Part shown: piece after piece, positions 1-5,947 of the stretch
Layout: each line of letters starts with the position of its first letter
Numbering within the stretch: position 1 is the first letter of the stretch
NCBI RefSeq assembly: GCF_039521845.1
Contig: NZ_BAAACW010000050.1
Coordinates: 1 to 6,201 of the forward strand
Source of the DNA: Alkalibacterium iburiense
GTDB taxonomy: Bacteria > Bacillota > Bacilli > Lactobacillales > Carnobacteriaceae_A
Direction: 5' to 3'
Length of the DNA stretch: 6,201 bases
Translations under genes and position numbers: made by a program
The notes under the pieces: generated by a model
What the model saw: only the letters and a program-made list of their open reading frames with translations
Databases searched by the model: none
What the model was told of the DNA's origin: nothing

Positions 1-13
1 ATTTTTAAATTTT

Positions 14-35
14 TCATGATTTAATTATACCATGA
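14..35. repeat. 22-bp imperfect palindrome (candidate operator)
   Basis: An inverted repeat centred between bases 24 and 25 has arms TCATG and CATGA at the ends and an AATT core. 18 of 22 positions are symmetric (two mismatched base pairs). It overlaps the leftward extended -10 element, so a dimeric regulator bound here could control leftward transcription. No family-specific operator is recognised, and AT-rich DNA yields such symmetry by chance fairly often. Confidence 0.3.
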
Positions 36-53
36 GAGGTGCTTTTTTGTCTC
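24..53 (-). promoter_or_regulatory. Candidate leftward (divergent) promoter
   Basis: Read on the minus strand, bases 29-24 give a perfect TATAAT preceded by TGG, which makes an extended -10 (TGnTATAAT). Eighteen bases upstream of it, bases 53-48 read GAGACA, a 4/6 match to TTGACA. Transcription would leave the window at the left edge, implying a divergently transcribed gene outside it. The gene itself is not visible, so this rests on motif quality alone. Confidence 0.4.
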
Positions 54-102
54 TTTTTAGTATTTTCTTTTCAAATAAAATAAATGAAATAGAGAGTATA
101 AG
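54..102 (+). promoter_or_regulatory. Weak candidate promoter region for the glg operon
   Basis: A promoter is expected upstream of glgB, but none is clear. One option is TTTTTA (54-59) with TAAAAT (76-81), spacer 16. Another is the -10-like TATAAG (97-102), which has no acceptable -35 and would give a 5' leader of about 30 bases. I saw no convincing CcpA cre site (a TGnnAnCGnTnnCA-like core) in bases 1-136. The true promoter may be one of these or a weak activated one. Confidence 0.25.
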
Positions 103-122
103 GGGAGATATGTTTCTATTTT

Positions 123-130
123 AAAGGGGG
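123..130 (+). promoter_or_regulatory. Ribosome binding site of glgB
   Basis: AAAGGGGG ends six bases before the ATG at 137. It is a purine-rich Shine-Dalgarno with good spacing and supports that start. Confidence 0.7.
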
Positions 131-136
131 ATTTGA

Positions 137-2065
137 ATGGAAAAAAATACAAGTCATAGCGATGAGGACAAGAAAAAGCAAGAAGCTTTATACCTATTTA
201 ATGAAGGCACACTTTATGATAGCTATTTAACTATGGGGTGTCGGAAAATAGAGATAGGTTTTAATTTTACTGTATGGGCACCTCATGCCCAATCTGTTTT
301 CCTGGTTGGAGATTTCAATTCCTGGTCTGAGTTAGATGAAATGCACAAAGTAGACAATTCGGGGATGTTTACTCTTAACATGGATCGGGCCGAAGAAGGA
401 CATTGTTATAAATACAAAATCATCCAGGCAGACGGGACAGTAGCCTATAAAATAGATCCTTACGCTTACCAATTCGAAGTCAGACCTAAAGATGCATCCA
501 TAGTAAAGGACTTGCCTCAAAAGAAATGGAAAGACGGACTATGGATGGCTAATCGAAAACGGAGAATGATATACGACCGTCCACTAAATATTTATGAAGT
601 CCATCTCAGCTCTTGGAAACACCATGATGATGGTTCGTGGTACACCATTAAAGAACTGCAGGAAGAACTCATTCCCTATGTAAAAGAAATGGGATACACG
701 CATATTGAATTTATGCCTTTAATGGAGCATCCTCTAGATGCCAGTTGGGGTTATCAGGTAACAGGGTTTTTCGGTTTGTCCTCAAAATATGGCACCATGG
801 AAGAGTTCCAAGATTTTGTGGAAGCCGCTCATCAAGCGCATATTGGAGTAATTATGGACTGGGTTCCAGGTCATTTTAATCGTAATGAATACGGTCTTGC
901 TTATTATGATGGAACGCCTCAGTTTGAATACTCTGATCCAAATATGGCAAACAACAATCGATGGGGGACACTTAATTTTGATTTAGGGAAACCTCAAGTG
1001 AGAAGTTATTTGATTTCGAATGCTTTATTCTGGATTGAGCAATTTCACTTAGATGGTTTAAGAGTCGATGCCGTGAGTAATATGCTGTACTTAGATTACG
1101 ACATTGGCGAATGGACGCCGAATGATGAAGGAACAAACGTGAATAAAGAAGGCGTTGAGTTTTTACAACAGCTTAACACCAAAATATTTGAACGCCACCC
1201 TGATGTGATTATGATGGCAGAGGAAAGTACGGCTTGGAGCAAAGTCACTCATCCTGTGCACGAAGGGGGATTAGGCTTTAATTACAAATGGAATATGGGT
1301 TGGATGAATGACACCCTTCGTTTTTTTGAAATGGACCCACTCTTTAGGAAAGATCACTTCAACTTAATTACGTTCTCATTTATGTATACCTTTAATGAAA
1401 ATTTTGTTTTGCCATTTTCTCATGATGAAGTGGTTCATGGGAAAAAATCGATGATGCACAAAATGTTTGGCGACCGTTACAATCAGTTTGCCAGCTTGAG
1501 AACAGTAGTTTCCTATCAAATGATGCATCCAGGTAAAAAACTTCAATTTATGGGAGCAGAGTTCGGTCAGTTTTTAGAATGGAGATTTGCAGAAGGACTG
1601 GAATGGACTAACTTAGAAGATGATAGAAATGCTAAGCACTTAGAGTTTACACAGAAACTGAATGCTTTTTATAAAGAAAACAGAGCATTATGGGAGTTAG
1701 ACCATAGCCCGGAAGGAATAGAGATACTAGATGCAGACAATGCTGAAGAATCTGTGCTTTATTTCATAAGAAAAGGAAAGCAACCGAGAGATTTCTTAAT
1801 CGTGTTATGTAATTTTGTCCCAGTTGAACGAAAAAATTTCCGAATTGGTGTGCCTTATAAAGGACAGTACGAAGAAGTCTGGAATACGGAAATGGAAGAC
1901 CTAGGAGGAACGTGGACACAATCTCAAGGAATTCTTAAAACAGAAGATACACCCTCACAAGGAAAAGAGTATTCAGTGGAAATGATTTTACCAGCTATGA
2001 GCGTGATTGTCTTAAAGCCGAAGAGAGTGTATGGCGTGCCGAAAAGTAAAGAAGAAAGAGCGTAA
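137..2065 (+). CDS. glgB: 1,4-alpha-glucan (glycogen) branching enzyme
   Basis: The enzyme cuts alpha-1,4-glucan chains and rejoins the piece as an alpha-1,6 branch on growing cytosolic glycogen. The protein has 642 residues. A CBM48-type N-terminal beta domain lies at about 38-120 (WAPHA 47-51, GDFNSW 58-63). A GH13 (subfamily 9 type) barrel follows at about 150-520, then a C-terminal beta domain at about 530-630. The four GH13 regions are intact: DWVPGHF 241-247; GLRVDAV 307-313 with nucleophile Asp311; AEEST 361-365 with acid/base Glu362; and FSHDEVVHG 427-435 with His429 and Asp430. It lacks the extra N1 domain of the ~730-residue E. coli enzyme, as is usual for Firmicutes GlgB of about 630-640 residues. 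A short charged tail (about 631-642) extends past the core. It is first in the operon, 72 bp upstream of glgC. The ATG follows a good ribosome site. Identification is firm from family motifs. Confidence 0.97.
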   Translation: MEKNTSHSDEDKKKQEALYLFNEGTLYDSYLTMGCRKIEIGFNFTVWAPHAQSVFLVGDFNSWSELDEMHKVDNSGMFTLNMDRAEEGHCYKYKIIQADGTVAYKIDPYAYQFEVRPKDASIVKDLPQKKWKDGLWMANRKRRMIYDRPLNIYEVHLSSWKHHDDGSWYTIKELQEELIPYVKEMGYTHIEFMPLMEHPLDASWGYQVTGFFGLSSKYGTMEEFQDFVEAAHQAHIGVIMDWVPGHFNRNEYGLAYYDGTPQFEYSDPNMANNNRWGTLNFDLGKPQVRSYLISNALFWIEQFHLDGLRVDAVSNMLYLDYDIGEWTPNDEGTNVNKEGVEFLQQLNTKIFERHPDVIMMAEESTAWSKVTHPVHEGGLGFNYKWNMGWMNDTLRFFEMDPLFRKDHFNLITFSFMYTFNENFVLPFSHDEVVHGKKSMMHKMFGDRYNQFASLRTVVSYQMMHPGKKLQFMGAEFGQFLEWRFAEGLEWTNLEDDRNAKHLEFTQKLNAFYKENRALWELDHSPEGIEILDADNAEESVLYFIRKGKQPRDFLIVLCNFVPVERKNFRIGVPYKGQYEEVWNTEMEDLGGTWTQSQGILKTEDTPSQGKEYSVEMILPAMSVIVLKPKRVYGVPKSKEERA

Positions 2066-2097
2066 GAAAAGGAGCAACAAAGTACAGAATACGGTTT

Positions 2098-2137
2098 AAG
2101 GAGGGAAGGAAGGTCAGGAATGACACTTCCGAAATAG
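2098..2137 (+). promoter_or_regulatory. Structured translation-initiation region of glgC: distant SD plus hairpin
   Basis: A near-perfect Shine-Dalgarno, AAGGAGGG (2098-2105), lies 32 bases before the glgC ATG, too far for direct use. The 16 bases just before the ATG contain no Shine-Dalgarno. Between them is a hairpin at 2108-2130. Five pairs (2108-2112 with 2126-2130) are followed by a bulged A at 2125, then four pairs (2113-2116 with 2121-2124) closed by the tetraloop GGAA (2117-2120, a GNRA type). If folded, only two bases before and seven after remain, giving an effective SD-to-ATG spacing of about nine. A second purine run, GGAAGG (2108-2113), lies in the left arm. Pairings are seen directly; the mechanism is inferred. 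Confidence 0.6.
2120..2137 (+). CDS. Putative 5-codon leader ORF (MTLPK) abutting glgC
   Basis: An ATG at 2120 opens a five-codon frame, Met-Thr-Leu-Pro-Lys, ending at TAG 2135-2137. The next base begins the glgC ATG, in the same frame. GGAAGG (2108-2113) sits six bases before this ATG, and AAGGAGGG lies further upstream, so initiation here is plausible. A ribosome stopping at this TAG would be positioned to reinitiate on glgC, which has no adjacent ribosome site. The start codon begins at the last loop base of the hairpin and runs into its right arm, so folding would oppose its use. Five codons can arise by chance; treat as a candidate. Confidence 0.3.
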   Translation: MTLPK

Positions 2138-3283
2138 ATGAAAACTGAAACAGTAGCAATGATATTAGCTGGAGGGCAAGGATCGAGATTAGGAAAATTG
2201 ACAAAACAAATCGCCAAACCAGCTGTGCCTTTTGGTGGCAACTATAGAATTATCGATTTTGCTTTGTCTAATTGTGCCAACTCAGGAATTAATGATGTCG
2301 GTGTGGTGACACAGTATCAGCCTTTGATTTTAAACGAGCATGTTGGGAATGGCTCCAGTTGGGGACTGAACCGTCATGAAGGCGGAGCAACAATCTTACA
2401 GCCCTATTCGAGCATAGACGGAGAAAAGTTCTTTAAAGGGACAGCTCATGCTGTATATCAGAACATTGATTTTATAGATCAGAAAAACCCTGATTACGTG
2501 GTCATCCTGTCAGGAGATCATATTTATAAAATGAACTATGAAAAGATGTTAGAGTACCATAAAGAAAAAGCGGCCTCTCTAACAGTTGGAGTCATGCCAG
2601 TACCGTGGGAAGACGCTTCTCGTTTCGGCGTCATGAATACAGACAGAGCAGACCGCATTATTGAGTTTCAGGAAAAACCGGAAAAACCTAAATCTAACTT
2701 AGCCTCAATGGGAATCTATATCTTCAGCTGGCCAAGATTAAAGCAGTACCTGGTGGACAATCAGTCTAAAAACAGAAAAATGGAAGACTTTGGGCACCAT
2801 GTTATTCCTGCATATTTGCGAAACAGCGAATCCATTTATGCCTACTCCTTTAAAGGCTACTGGAAAGATGTGGGAACAATTGAAAGTTTGTGGGAAGCTA
2901 ATATGGAATTTTTAGATCCGAACCACGAGTTAAATATTCGTGACAAAGGATGGAAGGTTTATTCAAGTAACCCTAACACAACTCCCCAGTTCTTAACAAT
3001 TACGTCCAAAGTTGTCGATTCAATGATAACAGATGGGTGCTATGTAGCGGGAGAAATTACGCACTCTATCCTTTCCCATAATGTTAAAGTCGGTAAAAAT
3101 TCAGTTGTTAAGGATTCCTTTATCATGCCAAATGTTGTCATTGGTGAAAATGTAACCATTGAAAAAGCCATCATAGGAGAAGGAGCTCAGATTTACGATG
3201 GAGCGACTATCACTGGAACGCCAGGAGATATAGCCGTTGTGGGGTATGATGAAGAAGTAGGAGGGTATTCAGATGAGAAATAA
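2138..3283 (+). CDS. glgC: Glucose-1-phosphate adenylyltransferase, catalytic subunit (ADP-glucose pyrophosphorylase)
   Basis: This enzyme makes ADP-glucose and pyrophosphate from glucose-1-phosphate and ATP, the committed cytosolic step of glycogen synthesis. The protein has 381 residues. An N-terminal nucleotidyltransferase fold (about 4-250) is followed by a left-handed beta-helix of hexapeptide-like repeats (about 290-365). Visible motifs are AGGQGSRL 11-18 (nucleotide loop), AKPAVPFGG 26-34, GTAHAVYQN 101-109, SGDHIYK 125-131 with catalytic Asp127, FQEKP 177-181 with Lys180 at the glucose-1-phosphate position, and GYWKDVGT 240-247. The start at 2138 matches the family N-terminus, a few residues before the AGG loop, and an in-frame TAG lies directly upstream, so no earlier start is possible. 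The ATG has no adjacent Shine-Dalgarno. The 3' end overlaps glgD by 11 bp. Gln24 stands where E. coli has activator-site Lys39, by alignment from memory. Confidence 0.96.
   Translation: MKTETVAMILAGGQGSRLGKLTKQIAKPAVPFGGNYRIIDFALSNCANSGINDVGVVTQYQPLILNEHVGNGSSWGLNRHEGGATILQPYSSIDGEKFFKGTAHAVYQNIDFIDQKNPDYVVILSGDHIYKMNYEKMLEYHKEKAASLTVGVMPVPWEDASRFGVMNTDRADRIIEFQEKPEKPKSNLASMGIYIFSWPRLKQYLVDNQSKNRKMEDFGHHVIPAYLRNSESIYAYSFKGYWKDVGTIESLWEANMEFLDPNHELNIRDKGWKVYSSNPNTTPQFLTITSKVVDSMITDGCYVAGEITHSILSHNVKVGKNSVVKDSFIMPNVVIGENVTIEKAIIGEGAQIYDGATITGTPGDIAVVGYDEEVGGYSDEK
3259..3265 (+). promoter_or_regulatory. Ribosome binding site of glgD inside the glgC 3' end
   Basis: AGGAGGG lies seven bases before the glgD ATG and is embedded in the last codons of glgC. 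With the 11-bp gene overlap it points to coupled translation of the two subunits, which would help keep their ratio balanced. Confidence 0.85.
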
Positions 3284-4445
3284 TATTGCAGCTGTTGTTA
3301 ATTTAGTAGAAGATGATATTAAATTAAAGCCATTAACAAATAGACGGCCAGTAGCCACACTCCCGTTTGGATGTCGGTATAGACTGATTGATTTCCCGTT
3401 TTCTGTTTTATATAACGCACAGGCAGAATCTGCAGCCTTGTTTATATCAGGATCCGGGCATTCTCTATACGACCATATTCGTTCCGGTTCAGTTTGGGGC
3501 TTAGATTCTTTAGCGGGCGGGGGAGTGTTTACTCACTCACAGCTCATGTTAAAATCAGAAAAAACCCAGAGAAAACATGATTCCTTTTATTATGACGACC
3601 ACTATAAATATATTTCAAAATCCAAATCCAACTATGTGTTTTTGACAGGGTCGAGTATGCTTTCAAATATTCAATTCGATTCTTTACTTCATTTCCATCA
3701 AGAGAAGGATAGTGAAGCGACTATTGTTTATAAAAAAGTTAAAAGAAACACTTTATTAAAAGACACCGTCACGTCACGTCTTTCAGTATCAGATGAAGAT
3801 CCGACAGTTGTTGAAGCCATCACACCTTTAGCAGACAGTGATGACGATAATGAAACAGTAAAATTGAATATGAATATGTTGATAATAGATAAAAAGACAT
3901 TTTTAGATTACCTCTTCCAAGCACGCGAAAATGATTTGAGTGTGGATGTTCCGACTTTCATCACATTAGCGCTCGAAGAAGGCAAAACTGTTCATGGGTA
4001 CGAATATACAGGGTATTTAAAAGTGGTAGAAGATATCCTCAGTTATTATCAGGCTAATATGGATATGCTGAATGATGAGCATTTCAACTCCTTATTTTAT
4101 AGAGCTGAACCGGTATTGACCCGTCCGAAAGATTCTGCTCCTACCTATTATGGGGAGTCTGCAGTAGTAGAAAACTCTCAATTTGCCAATGACTGTCAAG
4201 TGTATGGTACAGTGAGAAATTCTATCGTATTTAGAAAAGTAACGATAGCTGAAAATGTTGAAATCGAGAATTCTATCATTATGCAAGATTCGACCATAGA
4301 AGATGATGTCCAATTGAAATACGTCATACTAGATAAACATGTCTATGTTAAAAAAGGAGCACGATTAGAAGGCACACCAGATAATCCTATAGTCATCTCT
4401 AAAGATAGTGTGGTCTTTGCAAATGGAGAGATTGAGGAAGGGTGA
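3273..4445 (+). CDS. glgD: ADP-glucose pyrophosphorylase, non-catalytic (regulatory) subunit GlgD
   Basis: This is a paralogue of GlgC (390 residues) with the same architecture: a nucleotidyltransferase-like domain (about 5-265) and a beta-helix tail (about 290-375). Aligned motifs keep the fold but lose chemistry. The AGGxGxRL loop is gone (Asn10-Leu-Val, then Asp14 and Asp15). RLIDFPFS 37-44 is kept. The SGDHIYK metal and catalytic motif has become TGSSMLS 125-131, with no Asp at the catalytic site. GYWKDVGT is reduced to GYLKVVED 247-254. Residues 171-195 include an acidic stretch around 187-194. In Geobacillus and streptococci, GlgD has been described as forming a hetero-oligomer with GlgC and altering its activity; the same role is inferred here. 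The start is fixed by AGGAGGG seven bases upstream. It overlaps glgC by 11 bp, and its stop is 8 bp before the preferred glgA start. Confidence 0.94.
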   Translation: MRNNIAAVVNLVEDDIKLKPLTNRRPVATLPFGCRYRLIDFPFSVLYNAQAESAALFISGSGHSLYDHIRSGSVWGLDSLAGGGVFTHSQLMLKSEKTQRKHDSFYYDDHYKYISKSKSNYVFLTGSSMLSNIQFDSLLHFHQEKDSEATIVYKKVKRNTLLKDTVTSRLSVSDEDPTVVEAITPLADSDDDNETVKLNMNMLIIDKKTFLDYLFQARENDLSVDVPTFITLALEEGKTVHGYEYTGYLKVVEDILSYYQANMDMLNDEHFNSLFYRAEPVLTRPKDSAPTYYGESAVVENSQFANDCQVYGTVRNSIVFRKVTIAENVEIENSIIMQDSTIEDDVQLKYVILDKHVYVKKGARLEGTPDNPIVISKDSVVFANGEIEEG

Positions 4446-4447
4446 GG
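4441..4447 (+). promoter_or_regulatory. Ribosome binding site of glgA, overlapping the glgD stop codon
   Basis: GGTGAGG spans the glgD TGA (4443-4445) and lies six bases, all A, before the ATG at 4454. That is ideal spacing and favours 4454 over the upstream GTG at 4442, whose best Shine-Dalgarno is GAGG (4434-4437), only four bases away. Confidence 0.6.
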
Positions 4448-4453
4448 AAAAAA

Positions 4454-5893
4454 ATGAACCTTTTATTCGCTGCTTCCGAGTGCGCCCCTTTCTTTAAAAC
4501 AGGAGGTTTAGGGGATGTCATGGGAGCATTACCTAAAGAGTTAGCAAAAAATGGGAATGATGTGCGCGTTGTCCTTCCCTTTTTTGTACAGAAATTAGAT
4601 GAAGAAACTAAAAACAGTTTAAAAGATGTCGTGGAGTTTACTGTTGAGGTAGGTTGGCGGAAACAACATTGTGGAATCAAGCAACTTAAAAGAGACAAAG
4701 TAACGTATTATTTCATCGATAATCTCTTTTATTTTGACAGGCCCAATCTTTATGATTACGGAGATGATGGGGAAAGGTTTGCTTTCTTTCAACAAGCAGT
4801 GATTGAAATGCTGGAAAAAATCGATTTTATTCCGGATGTTTTACACGTGAACGATTGGCAAACTGCCATGATTCCCGTTCTCTTGAAGGATAAATATTCA
4901 TGGATAAAAAAATACCGAGACATCCGAACCGTGCTCACTATTCATAACATCTTGTTCCAAGGAGTCTATGATCCATACACCATAGGGGATTGGTTCAATA
5001 TGGGTTACGGGACTGTTCATGAAGAGGGTTTAAAATACGGAGATAAAGTTTGCTGGTTAAAAGGGGCTCTCTATTTTTCTGATTTGATTACGACAGTGAG
5101 TCCGACCTATGCGCAGGAGGTACAAACACCTGAATTTGGTTATGGACTAGAAACGCATTTACAGAATAATAGCTATAAGTTAACAGGGATACTCAATGGT
5201 ATTGACTATGACACGTATAATCCAGAGACTGATACAACCATCCCCCATACGTTTTCGAAAAATGATTTAAGTGGTAAAACGAAAAACAAGAAAATCTTAC
5301 AAGAAAAAGTCGGATTGCCCGTTGATGAACATATTGCATTGATGGGAATCGTCACCCGTTTGGATGAACAAAAAGGCGTTCAGCTAATCATTGATTCGAT
5401 GGAAGAGCTATTGAAGCACCGTCACGTCCAACTTGTTCTTTTAGGGACAGGGAAACCTTACTTTGAAGAGGCCTTCCGCTACTTTAGTGAAGCTTATCCT
5501 GAGAAGTTTCAGGCGGTTATTCACTTTGACAGCGAACTGGCTCAACTCATCTATGCTGGAGTCGATTTATTCCTTATGCCGTCGTTATTTGAACCATGTG
5601 GCCTATCTCAACTCAATTCTCTTAGATACGGAACACTTCCGATTGTCCATGAAGTGGGAGGTTTAGCTGATACAATAGAGCCTCATAATAAATGGACAGG
5701 AGAGGGGACAGGGTTTAGTTTTTATGATTTCAATGTAGAAACTATGCTCCAAACGATTGATTCCGCCTTAACTCTCTATTATGAAGACCCGGACGGCTTT
5801 AATGAAGTTCAAAAGAACGCCATGAGTAAGGACAATAGCTGGAAAAAGTCTGCCTTAGAATATATTGATCAATATAAATATATTGTGTATTAA
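4454..5893 (+). CDS. glgA: Glycogen synthase (ADP-glucose: starch glucosyltransferase, GT5)
   Basis: The enzyme adds glucose from ADP-glucose to the non-reducing ends of alpha-1,4-glucan. The protein has 479 residues from this ATG, close to the usual ~480. It has two Rossmann-like domains of the GT-B fold. In the GT5 N-terminal domain are KTGGLGDV 15-22 (Lys15, ADP-glucose contact), HVNDWQTA 131-138 and TIHNILFQG 162-170 (His164). In the C-terminal domain are TRLDEQKG 301-308 (Arg302, Lys307), FEPCGLSQL 379-387 (Glu380 and Cys382, matching E. coli Glu377 and Cys379) and VGGLADTI 401-408. The chosen start gives the classic opening MNLLFAASE. A GTG at 4442 would add four residues (MRKK) and overlap glgD by 4 bp (GTGA). 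It is the last operon gene, with a terminator 12 bp after the stop. No missing key residue or frameshift is seen. Confidence 0.96.
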   Translation: MNLLFAASECAPFFKTGGLGDVMGALPKELAKNGNDVRVVLPFFVQKLDEETKNSLKDVVEFTVEVGWRKQHCGIKQLKRDKVTYYFIDNLFYFDRPNLYDYGDDGERFAFFQQAVIEMLEKIDFIPDVLHVNDWQTAMIPVLLKDKYSWIKKYRDIRTVLTIHNILFQGVYDPYTIGDWFNMGYGTVHEEGLKYGDKVCWLKGALYFSDLITTVSPTYAQEVQTPEFGYGLETHLQNNSYKLTGILNGIDYDTYNPETDTTIPHTFSKNDLSGKTKNKKILQEKVGLPVDEHIALMGIVTRLDEQKGVQLIIDSMEELLKHRHVQLVLLGTGKPYFEEAFRYFSEAYPEKFQAVIHFDSELAQLIYAGVDLFLMPSLFEPCGLSQLNSLRYGTLPIVHEVGGLADTIEPHNKWTGEGTGFSFYDFNVETMLQTIDSALTLYYEDPDGFNEVQKNAMSKDNSWKKSALEYIDQYKYIVY

Positions 5894-5904
5894 TTATATC
5901 ACAC

Positions 5905-5947
5905 CCTCAAAAGATGAACTTTCATCATCTTTTGAGGTATTTTCGTT
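5905..5947 (+). terminator. Rho-independent terminator of the glg operon
   Basis: A perfect 13-bp stem (CCTCAAAAGATGA at 5905-5917 with 5925-5937) encloses a seven-base loop and is followed by TATTTTCGTT. It begins 12 bp after the glgA stop. The T-tract is interrupted but adequate. No T-run follows on the minus strand, so it acts mainly rightward. Confidence 0.9.

Noticed and set aside
34..58. GAGA/TCTC pairing followed by TTTTT, read as a terminator of an upstream gene
   Set aside because: Only four base pairs around a 12-base loop, too weak for an intrinsic terminator.
1924..2241. Long minus-strand open frames across the glgB end and glgC start, and similar frames within glgB, glgD and glgA
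   Set aside because: They are shadows of the + strand genes, without ribosome sites or recognisable domains.
3768..3780. Short tandem repeat of CGTCA inside glgD
   Set aside because: Only about two and a half units, in frame with normal coding sequence; no sign of function or instability.
5893..5901. Minus-strand TGATATAAT just after glgA, which looks like an extended -10
   Set aside because: No -35 match at any usual spacing (AAGTTC at 17). It would drive only antisense RNA into glgA and arises easily in AT-rich spacer.
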